From: Sulfuricurvum sp.
GTDB taxonomy: Bacteria > Campylobacterota > Campylobacteria > Campylobacterales > Sulfurimonadaceae
Direction of reading: 5' to 3'
NCBI RefSeq assembly: GCF_028713855.1
Contig: NZ_JAQTNN010000013.1
Span: 1 to 64,000 of the forward strand
Length of the DNA stretch: 64,000 nt
The notes beneath the pieces were generated by a model that searched no databases, was not told the DNA's origin, and saw nothing but the letters and a program-made list of their open reading frames with translations. Shown one piece after another: positions 56,201-64,000 of the stretch. Position numbers and translations under genes: made by a program. The number at the start of each line of letters is the position of its first letter. Within the stretch, counting starts at the first letter, position 1.

Positions 56201-56470
56201 GAGCTGAAAGCTAAACTTGAAGAACAGTATCCGCAAGAGGCGGCATTTGTGCGACATTATTCTGAAGCATTGATTGAAAAGCTTATCCCGCTTCAGCCAC
56301 TTGCTCCACAAGAACTGCAGGTTTTGGCACATCAGCGCTCGGATGCGATTCGAAACTATTTGCTGAGAACACCGGAATTTGAAAAACGAATTATTGTTAA
56401 AGCAGAGGAGATGATTAAAGTAACAAAAACGGCAGAAATTCCGGTGCGAATGGAAATTGTTGTTCCATAA
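53225..56470 (+). CDS. DUF748 / AsmA-like envelope protein
   Basis: A 1081-residue protein with one N-terminal membrane anchor (about residues 6-27) and a very long periplasmic body of repeating beta strands, carrying the DUF748 start ([23 protein letters not shown]) also seen in AsmA/YhdP/TamB-like bridge proteins that move lipids or assemble the outer membrane. The last 180 residues after [19 protein letters not shown] resemble an OmpA-type domain with an inserted charged helix. It is single-copy and alone. A lipid-bridge role is an inference from family shape. Confidence 0.8.
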   Translation: MNKGLILKSLAAGVAIYAMAGFVGVPYLLKHVAPQKVDEATKGGKLSIDSVSFNPFSFHLKLKNLSFKTPQNTDLFVLKAFSLNLDPTAYLWRGALSVKEITFSEPKITIRREQNGDFNFKWLTELGGDDNKTQEKPSEPLGLIINHFALNEGTLDYNDYSDGKAYNVGLGPIGFNLDNIDLRHLSKENGKMRLYATINEGGFVDLSGKIDSLSPLSIGGSIAFDSGKLYTPWRYFKEKFPIEVADGTAAFGFDYRFNSNDVNDTELSNLHVEMNKLRVIPKGEDRNLLTLASLKVAKGSVQPLRKIFNAEMIGINGINIAAERSSQGEIDWVNYIEQIQKAFPDDENETKVPWRFALGGVNVDNVGLQWSDRAPREPYNASVNNLSMHTGSVSSDEKTPLTLSLKTDAIRVVRQSDNALTVGIEGIDVDGIEIARAGKFAQVQKLSIRHPSAALNRLKDGSIDLSKYAYASPAKAESEPSAPWGYRVDEIALNDGSVAFSDEVPKKKVDFNLDQLNLNLRAFESNPALKSHISVQTRINEKSTFDLNGDITRSPVRSSGTFALKGLDVSWFDPYLEPSTYVSLRRGNVTLAAQYDYNPSKTGVKGKISLSDWVVNDTRDDSVLLGWQNIGATPFVYAYPDNRLKINQLAIDGLYTNALIDSKKVLNYTTLSKSTAGETNTIKPSSNPFGIDIVKLLVRDSSATFSDQSLPLPFKTYIHDLEGSVLGISTTKDVTTFVKLRGGVDQYGLAKVDGSLNTKDPKKFTDIKVVFDNLELKHYTPYSLQFLGYKIDGGKLFLNLGYKIDGGKLNGANQVVIKQIELGAEKEGGSPWPMRFVVALLEDSEGVIDVDLPIEGDVNKPDFKYGTVVWQVIKNLFTKAVTSPFRLLGSIMGIESDTLASIDFEPGSATLLPPQVEKLDQITKMLTKRPKLSLDVYGGWDEASDAHALKARKLVQAALKMNAGLKIDSPQAISMEILEDMAEESLEKKERKELKAKLEEQYPQEAAFVRHYSEALIEKLIPLQPLAPQELQVLAHQRSDAIRNYLLRTPEFEKRIIVKAEEMIKVTKTAEIPVRMEIVVP

Positions 56471-56522
56471 TGATTAACATTTGGTTCAATCAGGCTTATT
56501 TTTAAATTCGCTCGATTCACCC

Positions 56523-56528
56523 TATAAT
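56523..56528 (+). promoter_or_regulatory. Candidate -10 box of the YeiH-like gene
   Basis: TATAAT lies 29 bp before the start codon, with a weak TTTAAA 16 bp upstream. Confidence 0.5.
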
Positions 56529-56556
56529 GTCATTATTAAAATTTATAGGAGCAATT

Positions 56557-57660
56557 ATGTCGTTTTCACCGCAAAAGCGCAAAGATACCCTCAGCGGCAT
56601 CTTGTTTGTCGCTATATTTGCCGCAGCCGCGACAATGATCGCTGATTTGGCTGTTGTCAAAAATTTGGGAATATCTCCTTTGGTTGTGGGGATTGTTCTG
56701 GGGATCTTTTTCGCCAATACTCTTCATAATCGTATCCCTTCCGTTTGGGAGGGAGGGATTACCTTCTCGGGCAAAAAAATCCTCCGATTCGCTATCGTTT
56801 TTTACGGTTTCCGGATTACATTTCAGCAGATTGAACAAGTAGGTATAGAGGGATTCATGGTCTCTTTAATCATGCTTTCTAGTACGTTTATCCTTGGAAC
56901 TTATTTGGCTCAAAAGTTTTTTAAACTCGACCGTGATACTTCTATGTTGACCGCTGCGGGAGCATCCGTGTGCGGTGCGGCAGCTGTTTTGGCAACTGAG
57001 CCGGTATTGAAAAGCGAAGAGTACAAAACAGCCATCGCTGTTTCAATGGTTGTCCTTTTTGGAACGATTTCGATGTTTTTGTACCCTGTATTGTATGCGG
57101 CGATTATTGAACCCGCAACCGGATTTTTACACATGGCTCCGACAACGTTCGGGATGTATGTAGGGGGTACGATTCATGAAGTAGCTCAAGTGGTCGCGGT
57201 TCCGGCATCGATTCCGGGTGCAAGTGCCGATATGGCAAATACCGCCGTCATCGTTAAAATGACACGGGTTATTATGATCGCCCCTATGTTGATCGTATTA
57301 GGGATATATCTTTCGTATACTGCCAAGAAAAGCGGGACAGCAGGAGGTGGTGTTAAGCTCGTTATCCCTTGGTTTGCCGTCTACTTTGTCGGCATGGCAG
57401 GCGTTAACTCACTTTTACTCCAATATACCGATGCACATGCTGCTGCGGCGATAACCACAATAATTAAATCCATGATCAGCAATATCAATCTCATAGATAC
57501 GTTCTTGTTGACGATGGCTATGACGGCACTGGGAATGGGAACACGCTTCGCCAAATTCAAAGGACTCGGATTGGCCCCTATTTATGCAGCTGGTTCTATG
57601 TTTATTTGGTTGGTTATAGGCGGTTTTGTCATTACTCAATGGGTTGTGGCAACATTTTAA
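56557..57660 (+). CDS. YeiH-family putative sulfate exporter
   Basis: A 367-residue inner-membrane protein with about ten helices and the YeiH/UPF0324 patterns (GISPLVVGIVLGIFFAN, GGITFSGKKILRFAIVFYGFRIT split by small gaps, GASVCGAAAVLA, GTIHEVAQVVA). Members are annotated as sulfate or sulfur-compound exporters; in a sulfur-oxidising relative such export would make sense, but the substrate here is unproven. ATG 56557 follows AGGAG by 6 bp, better than the frame from 56527. Confidence 0.88.
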   Translation: MSFSPQKRKDTLSGILFVAIFAAAATMIADLAVVKNLGISPLVVGIVLGIFFANTLHNRIPSVWEGGITFSGKKILRFAIVFYGFRITFQQIEQVGIEGFMVSLIMLSSTFILGTYLAQKFFKLDRDTSMLTAAGASVCGAAAVLATEPVLKSEEYKTAIAVSMVVLFGTISMFLYPVLYAAIIEPATGFLHMAPTTFGMYVGGTIHEVAQVVAVPASIPGASADMANTAVIVKMTRVIMIAPMLIVLGIYLSYTAKKSGTAGGGVKLVIPWFAVYFVGMAGVNSLLLQYTDAHAAAAITTIIKSMISNINLIDTFLLTMAMTALGMGTRFAKFKGLGLAPIYAAGSMFIWLVIGGFVITQWVVATF

Positions 57661-57666
57661 TGTCAA

Positions 57667-57698
57667 TTTGTCTCTTTTTTTGCTAGAAAAGAGACAAA
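57667..57698. terminator. Hairpin after the YeiH-like gene
   Basis: TTTGTCTCTTTT and AAAAGAGACAAA form a perfect 12-bp stem with an 8-base loop, 7 bp past the stop codon. It looks like a bidirectional terminator made from a T-rich and an A-rich arm. Confidence 0.65.
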
Positions 57699-57902
57699 AA
57701 ACTTATCTCATCCGATGGCACAACACTTCCACTCAATGTTCTTCCCAATCTTAACATCTCTAGGCGTACAGTTTTATCCTTCTTGGTACTGAAAAAAGTA
57801 TTTTGTAGTTATTCAATGAAATTATAAGTAAACTATATTTTTAATTTAGTCAATAAGTCTATTCTATTATAGTATTAAATAATAATATGAGAATGAGACT
57901 CA

Positions 57903-58961
57903 ATGAATAGTAAAATCTATAATTTACAAGCGTTACGCGGAATAGCAGTTTTATTTGTCATCTTTTATCATATGTTAGGCATTGAACATAAGTACAATTA
58001 TCCATATTGTGTAATCCCCCATTTCTTTGCTGTAGGTTATATAGGAGTAGATATTTTTTTTGTAATTAGTGGTTTTATTTTGACTACTATTACAAAAGAT
58101 TATTTTGGAAATCGGAGTAAGTTTTATAAATTTGTCTATTTCAGATTTACAAGAATTTATCCTCTGTATTGGCTTTACACAATTTTATTATTGCCAATCG
58201 TGTTTATAAAACCTGAATGGATACATCAACAATTTAATTTGTTAGCTTCATTCCTCCTCTTCCCCTCCGATAAGATGCCTTTGGTTTTAGTCGGATGGAC
58301 CTTAGTCTATGAGGTCTATTTTTATATTATTTTCGGATTATTTATCCTTTTCGGAACTCAAAATAAACTATTAATGTATTCACTGCTCTGGTTTTCTTTT
58401 ATAGCTATTGGAAGTATTATTTTTAATGACAATTATCTATTACTAAACTTCATCACTGATCCTTGGGGTGTTGAATTTATATTAGGGATTTTATTAGGAA
58501 TATATTTTCTTAAATATGATTACCGAATCCCTTTTGCAAAATTACTTCTTCTCTTTTCATTTTTAATACTGTTTTTTATAGCATATTATCAACATGGTAG
58601 TTTGCTTGATATTGAAGGATGGCCCAGAATACTTATATACGGGATTCCTGCTTTCTTGCTCGTACTTTTTGCTATTGAAGTTGAGCAACAAGGATTTATT
58701 CTACATAGATTTTTAATAAAACTTGGGGATGCTTCATACTCTATCTATTTATCTCATCTCTTTATTGTAAATGCCATAGGAGTAATATTTATTAAGTTTT
58801 GGGTTCATGGACATATTTTCGAATTAACGATGGTGGCTGTGATGATTACTGTAGCTTTGTTGTATGGATTGATTAGTTATAAATATATTGAAACTCCTAT
58901 TATTAATTATGCAAAGTCTTTCTATCTAAAGAGAAAGAGACTCGATAATAGCCAAACATAG
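57903..58961 (+). CDS. Acyltransferase family 3 membrane protein (OafA-like), probably acquired
   Basis: A 352-residue protein with about ten membrane helices and the acyltransferase-3 head (LQALRGIAVLFVIFYHM with the conserved His, VGYIGVDIFFVISGF). Such enzymes add acetyl or other acyl groups to O-antigen, peptidoglycan or exopolysaccharide. The gene is far richer in A and T than its neighbours, with many TTA, ATT and AAA codons, which suggests transfer from elsewhere. No other polysaccharide genes flank it. It converges on the yifB gene 10 bp away. Confidence 0.88.
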   Translation: MNSKIYNLQALRGIAVLFVIFYHMLGIEHKYNYPYCVIPHFFAVGYIGVDIFFVISGFILTTITKDYFGNRSKFYKFVYFRFTRIYPLYWLYTILLLPIVFIKPEWIHQQFNLLASFLLFPSDKMPLVLVGWTLVYEVYFYIIFGLFILFGTQNKLLMYSLLWFSFIAIGSIIFNDNYLLLNFITDPWGVEFILGILLGIYFLKYDYRIPFAKLLLLFSFLILFFIAYYQHGSLLDIEGWPRILIYGIPAFLLVLFAIEVEQQGFILHRFLIKLGDASYSIYLSHLFIVNAIGVIFIKFWVHGHIFELTMVAVMITVALLYGLISYKYIETPIINYAKSFYLKRKRLDNSQT

Positions 58962-58971
58962 TAAAGTGTTT

Positions 58972-60480
58972 TTATCTCTTTCTATAGCTCAATGCTTCCA
59001 AAAGATGAGCTTTTCCGAGATCTTTTTCACCTTCGATATCGGCGATCGTTCGTGCTACCTTGAGTACACGGCTCACCGCTCGAAACGATAAACCATATCT
59101 CCCGATTGCTTGATCGATTATCGGTTGAGTCTCCGCATTTAACGGACAGTATTGTGTAATTTCAGCATCGCTGAGCGCACCGTTAAGCCGCTTTTGCCCC
59201 CGCTGTTTTTGCCGTAAAAAAGCTTGACGTACTTTTGCATGGAGTTCGTGGGAACTGACACTTGCTTTGTCCTCTGCACTTACCGCATGCATTTGTACAT
59301 AGAGATCGATACGATCCAAAAAGGGATCAGAGAGGCGTGATTTGTATCGGTTGATCTCCAAATCACTGCATCGGCAGGCGATTGAGGTGCTGAACAAATT
59401 TCCGCAGGGGCAGGGGTTCATGGCTGCAACAAATAGAAAATCGGCATCGTAGGTCACTTTGGTATTAACCCGTGAAATACGGATATGGCGATCTTCTAAG
59501 GGCTCGCGTAACGCTTCAAGAACGGTTTTGGAAAAATGGGGAAGCTCATCAAAAAATAAAATTCCGGAATTTGCCAGTCCGACTTCTCCGATTTGTGCTT
59601 TATGGGTTCCCCCCCCGAAAATACTTGCCCCGGTACTGGAGTGGTGCGGTGATCGAAAGGGTCTCATTGGTGTAAATGTAGGCTCTTTCCCTTCGAGTAT
59701 TTCGAGTTTGGCACATTCAAGCATCTCATCGTTATGAAGCGGTGGGAGAATATGAACAAGCCGTTTGGCTATCATTGATTTTCCGCTTCCCGGAGATCCT
59801 TCAAGTAGGAGATTATGCATCCCCGCCGCGGCTATCAAAGCGGAACGTTTAGCATGCTCTTGCCCCTTGATCTCGATAAAGTCCAGAGGATAGTGCTCAT
59901 GATAGTAGTAGTTTCTATTATTATGGGTGACGTGATTAAAATCAAAGGTGCTGACATGGGACGCCGTTTCCGGAATTTCTTCAGCACGTAAAAGATTTAA
60001 AGCATCGGTGAGGGTGGCAACACCGTAAAAAGCGATTCCCGGTATTTTGGAGAGCTTAGGGAGGCTGAGTTTAGGGACAATGGCGCGAGTTATCGAACCT
60101 TGATTTGCCAAAGAGAGGATGATAGGGTAGAGGAGGGTATTCTCGGTAACGCTTCCATCCAATCCCAGCTCTCCGAATACGTACCAATTATCTATATCCC
60201 CCTCATAATTACCCAAAGCGATAAGTGCTGCAATCGGGAGATCAAAATGAGAACCTTCTTTGCGTAAATCGCTAGGTGCAAGGTTGACGGTTAGTCGTTT
60301 GGGTGGGAATGTAAATCCATTGCTAAGAAGGGCTGATTTTACCCGTTCTTTGGATTCGGTGATGGCGGTATTGGCCATACCGACAATACTAAAGGCCGGC
60401 AATCCTTTCGTCGCGGTGAATTGAACTTCGACCGTTTTGGCGTCAATCCCCTCAAATGTTGCACATTGCAGCTGTTTCAT
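58972..60480 (-). CDS. YifB/ComM-family Mg-chelatase-like AAA+ ATPase
   Basis: A 502-residue protein: an N-terminal ChlI-type domain (about 1-165, FTATKGLPAFSIVGMAN), an AAA+ core with Walker A GSPGSGKS and Walker B ILFFDELPHF, sensor motifs around CPCGN, and the C-terminal Mg_chelatase_C (RVLKVARTIADIEG). ComM, the studied member, is a hexameric helicase aiding branch migration during natural transformation. Length is standard. It stands alone on the minus strand. Confidence 0.93.
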   Translation of the reverse strand: MKQLQCATFEGIDAKTVEVQFTATKGLPAFSIVGMANTAITESKERVKSALLSNGFTFPPKRLTVNLAPSDLRKEGSHFDLPIAALIALGNYEGDIDNWYVFGELGLDGSVTENTLLYPIILSLANQGSITRAIVPKLSLPKLSKIPGIAFYGVATLTDALNLLRAEEIPETASHVSTFDFNHVTHNNRNYYYHEHYPLDFIEIKGQEHAKRSALIAAAGMHNLLLEGSPGSGKSMIAKRLVHILPPLHNDEMLECAKLEILEGKEPTFTPMRPFRSPHHSSTGASIFGGGTHKAQIGEVGLANSGILFFDELPHFSKTVLEALREPLEDRHIRISRVNTKVTYDADFLFVAAMNPCPCGNLFSTSIACRCSDLEINRYKSRLSDPFLDRIDLYVQMHAVSAEDKASVSSHELHAKVRQAFLRQKQRGQKRLNGALSDAEITQYCPLNAETQPIIDQAIGRYGLSFRAVSRVLKVARTIADIEGEKDLGKAHLLEALSYRKR

Positions 60481-60552
60481 TCCTACTCCGTTTCTTGTGA
60501 GGACAATAGGATGCTGGAAACAAATGAGTAGGCCAATTTTCAGTATTCCTTC

Positions 60553-60792
60553 TTACCTCTGTGCTATACAAACCGTATTGAGAGGGTTTTGTTTACTCAA
60601 TTGTACTAATTCGCCCTTTTTCCTATTGCAATTTTGTTGGGCTTTTTCGAGTGCTATGTCTGCACTTGTTTTTCCACCACCGATATTTTTAAGAACTACA
60701 ACGGTACTGATAACCATAAATAAAAAGCAGACAGCGATAATAGCTGCAACCAGATAGATGTTGTAGTATTTTTGATTTAGCAGGAGTTTCAT
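60553..60792 (-). CDS. Small single-pass membrane protein, unknown
   Basis: A 79-residue protein with one membrane helix (about 12-34, IYLVAAIIAVCFLFMVISTVVVL interrupted by few polar residues) and a short polar tail with two cysteines (NCNRKKG and NTVCIAQR), probably periplasmic and able to form a disulfide. ATG 60792 is preceded by GGAGG, so it is probably expressed. I know no family for it. Confidence 0.55.
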   Translation of the reverse strand: MKLLLNQKYYNIYLVAAIIAVCFLFMVISTVVVLKNIGGGKTSADIALEKAQQNCNRKKGELVQLSKQNPLNTVCIAQR

Positions 60793-60991
60793 AACATACC
60801 TCCAAAATGAATTATCGGTATATTGTAATGCCCTTAAAATAAATACTATTACTGTTTTTCTGTACAAATAAAAAATTTAAGATTCTAAATATAACTACAG
60901 TTAACTGATAAAGTTATATTTAACGCGGTAATTGTATCAAAAGTAGGGAGGGAAAAAGTAAATATTGCGTAATGCAATATTTATGGAAGGG

Positions 60992-61507
60992 TTATTTTTT
61001 TTCTTTGAGAACTTTTTTATACTCTTTTTCAAATTTCTTGCGACGATGATAGGAGAGTTTTTCAATGAAGAGTTTTCCCTCAAGATGATCGATTTCGTGC
61101 TGAATTGCGATAGCAAGAAGATCGGTTGCATGGAGAACGCAGGCTTCACCGTGACGGTTTTGGTAGTGGAGGGTAAGGGATTCATACCGTTCCACGTCTT
61201 CGTAGAAACCGGGAACGCTTAGACATCCCTCTTGATACAGGACATTCCCTCTGGGGGTATGAATAATAGGATTGATAACTTCGAGAAGGTTCTCTTTGGA
61301 TTGTTGACCCTCTTCATCAGGAATGCAGAGGATAATAGCACGGATAGGATTTGCCACTTGAATAGAGGCCAATCCTATCCCATTAGAGCTCATCATTGTC
61401 TCATACATATCGTCTAAAAAGCGATGCAGAACATCATCAAAACTCAGGACTTCGAGAGAACGGGTTTTGAGTTGTTTATTCGGATAAGTGATAATCGGGA
61501 GAATCAT
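60992..61507 (-). CDS. def: Peptide deformylase
   Basis: A 171-residue metalloenzyme that removes the formyl group from new proteins. The three motifs are present: GIGLASIQV (motif 1, with Ser for the usual Ala), EGCLSVPG (motif 2, metal Cys) and QHEIDHLEG (motif 3, two metal His and catalytic Glu). ATG 61507 opens with MILPIITYPN as in homologues; the longer frame to 61573 overlaps the preceding gene. It is last in tig-clpP-GGDEF-def, 7 bp after the GGDEF-like gene. Confidence 0.95.
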   Translation of the reverse strand: MILPIITYPNKQLKTRSLEVLSFDDVLHRFLDDMYETMMSSNGIGLASIQVANPIRAIILCIPDEEGQQSKENLLEVINPIIHTPRGNVLYQEGCLSVPGFYEDVERYESLTLHYQNRHGEACVLHATDLLAIAIQHEIDHLEGKLFIEKLSYHRRKKFEKEYKKVLKEKK

Positions 61508-61514
61508 AGTAACC

Positions 61515-62552
61515 TTACGGATTGCAGACCATGTAGCGGAGGGTAGGTTCCTTGTCTGCCGCTTCCATTGCATTTAGTGTACATACGAGGGTTTGCTCAA
61601 CCCCTGCGGATACGTTGAGTTCAGCGACGCCGATGGCGATGCGCAGTTGAATTTCCTGCTCAGCCAGGAAAAAGTTACTGGAGGCGACGAGGTCGAACAG
61701 ACGCTCAGACGCCCGTTTCGCACTATCGATATCGGTATGTTTCAAGACCATTGCAAAAATACCTTCACCGTAATGGGCGACAATATCACTTCGGCGTGAC
61801 GTTTTCAGAAGCAGTCGCGCAACAGTACGTACCATAAGCTGCTGTGCTTTTTCACTTTGAATCGCACTTCCGGTGTCCTTAGAGAGGCGTACTGTGATAA
61901 GAGAGCTTTTATGCTTGAATTCATCGATAAGATGGCGTTCTTGTTCGAGTCTTGTGAGAAGATAGCGTTTATTGTAAACCCCGTATTGGTTGTCGAAAAT
62001 AGTCTCATTTTCAACTTGCTTGACGATGGTCGCAGTTTCTTCATAGATAGTTTTCATATGAGTAACCTGTTTTTTCAGGATACCGCTGAGTTTTCCGACA
62101 TCATTCCCTAACGAGGCAAGCAGATCGCTTGCTCCGCTCAAAGAGGGGACACTTTTGATCTCCTCTTTCCGTTTGTCCAAAATTTTCTCCATTAAGGAGA
62201 TGTTTTTGTAGAGGGTTGCGCTGAGCTGTAGAATACTTTTAACGGAAGAAAAACCGCGCTTGAGGGTTTTTTCCAGTTCAATGCTCTTTTCATCTTCGTT
62301 ATCCTCTTCAAGCTCTAAAATAGAGCCGATTTGGCGGCGGAGACTTTCGCTTTTTTCTTCCAAAATACGATCGAAATAGAGGGCAAAATTATTTGGAGTA
62401 GGGGGGAGATTATCTGAGATAAGAGCGGTGAGAACCTCTTTAGCGAATATTTCAAGATCGCTGGTAGGGTCACCTAAAGAGCTAGCACTGATAAATCCTT
62501 CTTCACTGCTTTTTGAGCGTTGCGAACGTTTAGGATCACCGAGAGTTGCCAT
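61515..62552 (-). CDS. Degenerate GGDEF protein between clpP and def
   Basis: A 345-residue soluble protein: a charged, Ser-rich head, a helical and probably coiled-coil region (about 50-185), and a GGDEF fold (about 190-335) beginning DNQYGVYNKRYLLTRLEQE. The active motif is GEGIF where GGDEF should be, so cyclase activity is doubtful. It may bind GTP or c-di-GMP or act by protein contact. It lies 10 bp after clpP and 7 bp before def, so it is cotranscribed with protein-quality genes. Confidence 0.82.
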   Translation of the reverse strand: MATLGDPKRSQRSKSSEEGFISASSLGDPTSDLEIFAKEVLTALISDNLPPTPNNFALYFDRILEEKSESLRRQIGSILELEEDNEDEKSIELEKTLKRGFSSVKSILQLSATLYKNISLMEKILDKRKEEIKSVPSLSGASDLLASLGNDVGKLSGILKKQVTHMKTIYEETATIVKQVENETIFDNQYGVYNKRYLLTRLEQERHLIDEFKHKSSLITVRLSKDTGSAIQSEKAQQLMVRTVARLLLKTSRRSDIVAHYGEGIFAMVLKHTDIDSAKRASERLFDLVASSNFFLAEQEIQLRIAIGVAELNVSAGVEQTLVCTLNAMEAADKEPTLRYMVCNP

Positions 62553-62562
62553 GTATTAGCCT

Positions 62563-63159
62563 TTATTTCTCTTCTTTTTCTTTTTGAACAAGTACTTCGT
62601 CGATGATACCATAGGTTACCGCTTCAGCGGCTGACATGAAATTATCACGGTCAGTATCTTTTTCCAATTTTTTAACACTTTGTCCGCAGTTTTTTGCCAA
62701 AATTTCATTCAGCTCTGCTTTCATACGCAAAATCTCTTTGGCTTGGATCTCGATGTCGGTTGCCTGACCTTGAGCACCGCCGAGAGGCTGATGGATCATG
62801 ATACGTGCATGCGGAAGGGCGTAACGTTTCCCTTTTGTGCCTGAACTGAGTAAGAATGCTCCCATCGATGCCGCTTGTCCGATGCAGATCGTACTGACGT
62901 CGGGACGGATGTAATTCATTGTATCGTAAATCGCCATTCCGGAAGTGATAACACCTCCCGGAGAGTTAATATAGAAATAGATATCTTTTTGAGGATCTTC
63001 CGCTTCCAAAAAGAGCATTTGTGCTACGATCGAAGAAGCAACAGGATCGTTAACTTCACCGCTGAGCATAATGATACGGTCTTTGAGAAGACGTGAATAA
63101 ATATCATACGAGCGCTCACCGCGCCCCGTTTTTTCAATGACGTAAGGGATGTAACTCAT
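62563..63159 (-). CDS. clpP: ATP-dependent Clp protease proteolytic subunit
   Basis: A 198-residue serine protease with catalytic triad S98 (GQAASMGAF), H123 (MIHQPLGG) and D172 (DTDRDNF). Rings of 14 subunits work with ClpX or ClpA. It follows tig by 5 bp, an order common in the phylum. Confidence 0.97.
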   Translation of the reverse strand: MSYIPYVIEKTGRGERSYDIYSRLLKDRIIMLSGEVNDPVASSIVAQMLFLEAEDPQKDIYFYINSPGGVITSGMAIYDTMNYIRPDVSTICIGQAASMGAFLLSSGTKGKRYALPHARIMIHQPLGGAQGQATDIEIQAKEILRMKAELNEILAKNCGQSVKKLEKDTDRDNFMSAAEAVTYGIIDEVLVQKEKEEK

Positions 63160-63164
63160 CGTGA

Positions 63165-64000
63165 TTACTTGATTTTGTCGTTAAGTAATTTACTCAACAC
63201 GCGATCTTCAATCATCGCCATTTGGATCGCAGGGAGGTATCCTGATTCTTGGTAGTGTTTGTAGACTGCCGCAGGATCTTGACCCATTTGCATTGCTTCG
63301 TAATAGATCGTTTGCATCAATTCTTGCTCGTTGACGGCAATATTTTCCGCTTTTGCCAATGCGTCTACGATAAAGGTAGCTTTAACGGCGCGGCATGCAT
63401 CGTCGCGGAATGTTTCGCGCATTGCTTTTACTTGTTCAGCATCATTGCGAAGTTCTTCGAGTTGTGCTTCAGTTAAGTCACGCGCTTTTTTGTTGAGTGC
63501 CATATCCATCTCTTGTTCTACGATGAATTCAGGAAGATCGATCGTAAATGCAGCTACGAAAGTTTCCATAAGGGCAGGTTTGAGCTCGTCGTTGTATTTA
63601 ACGCTCATTGCTTCGCTCTCAAGCTGTTCTTTTACTTTTTCTTTGAGCATTTCAACGCTCGCATCGTCATAACCCGGAAGCATTTTTTTCGCCAATTCTT
63701 CATCAACGACAACCGCTTCTTTCATTTGGATAGCGTTTACTTTTACTTTGAATTGTGCCGGTTTGCCAGCGAGTTTTGCTCCGCCGTAGTTCTCAGGGAA
63801 AGTAACATCGATAGTTTTCTCTTCGTCTTTTTTCATACCGATCACTTGGTCTTCGAATCCAGGGATAAATTGACCGCTGCCCAAACGGAGCGCGAAATCT
63901 TCCGCTTTACCGCCTTCGAACGCTTCACCGTCTACAAATCCTTCGAAATTGATGAGTGCTGTATCGCCGCTCACCAATGCACGGTCTTCGTCTACGTTGA
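63165..64000 (-). CDS. tig: Trigger factor (partial, N-terminus beyond the window)
   Basis: The last 278 or so residues of the ribosome-bound chaperone are visible; the frame runs open through the window edge ([21 protein letters not shown], broken by the apparent TTG at 63977 that is not a start). The FKBP-type domain ([33 protein letters not shown]) and the helical C-terminal cradle are present. The N-terminal ribosome-binding domain lies outside. It heads the tig-clpP-GGDEF-def run. Confidence 0.96.
   Translation of the reverse strand, partial: NVDEDRALVSGDTALINFEGFVDGEAFEGGKAEDFALRLGSGQFIPGFEDQVIGMKKDEEKTIDVTFPENYGGAKLAGKPAQFKVKVNAIQMKEAVVVDEELAKKMLPGYDDASVEMLKEKVKEQLESEAMSVKYNDELKPALMETFVAAFTIDLPEFIVEQEMDMALNKKARDLTEAQLEELRNDAEQVKAMRETFRDDACRAVKATFIVDALAKAENIAVNEQELMQTIYYEAMQMGQDPAAVYKHYQESGYLPAIQMAMIEDRVLSKLLNDKIK

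Overview
The window looks like a stretch of chromosome from a free-living member of the Campylobacterota, most like Sulfuricurvum or Sulfurimonas; the genus is an inference from gene content and order. Support comes from the DnaA boxes (TTATTCAC type), the tig-clpP-def block, the divergent dnaA/ruvC pair, nrdA and nrdB lying apart, and a large load of c-di-GMP and two-component genes. There is no prophage, CRISPR array, rRNA operon or complete insertion sequence. One tRNA (Ala, GGC) is present.

Layout. 1-4570: rpsU, dnaG, a PP-loop ATPase, and a divergent pair of metal-related genes (periplasmic HMA protein; TauE/SafE-like membrane protein) around a perfect palindrome. 4563-12023, minus strand: a tightly packed six-gene signalling operon coding for an HD-GYP response regulator, a lone receiver, a globin/zinc-site hybrid kinase, an HDOD protein, a FIST protein and a PAS kinase, with a small GGDEF-like gene diverging from its head. 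12571-15121: a SPOR-like protein, tRNA-Ala, a SurA-N-like chaperone and TonB. 15234-24684: a phosphate regulon (porin, pstS, phoU, phoB, phoR, cca, pstCAB). 24761-33383: an unknown protein and a c-di-GMP cluster with YfiR, a kinase and a TonB-dependent receptor. 33500-41454: queF, a degenerate GGDEF/EAL protein, gyrB, dnaN, dnaA, ruvC and the presumed replication origin. 41455-53127: olsF-like acyltransferase, tandem pseudouridine synthases, purB, nrdA, small methyltransferases and hydrolases, nrdB. 53225-64000: a DUF748 protein, a YeiH-type transporter, an AT-rich acyltransferase-3 gene, the yifB/comM-like gene, and def, a GGDEF-like gene, clpP and tig (cut by the window edge).

How it fits together. 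A repeated site, GTAATC-N5-GTAA or GTTA with 11-bp periodicity, stands 15 bp before a TANAAT box in front of the porin, pstS and phoU. A triple version stands in front of the olsF-like gene. This predicts one PhoB regulon coupling phosphate uptake to phosphate-free ornithine lipids. A weaker version precedes the EAL-CBS-GGDEF gene. The two c-di-GMP clusters appear to read different cues: haem ligands, zinc and FIST signals in the first, a periplasmic or outer-membrane cue in the second. DnaA boxes fall into three groups around dnaA and ruvC, where gene direction also diverges, so oriC is very probably here.
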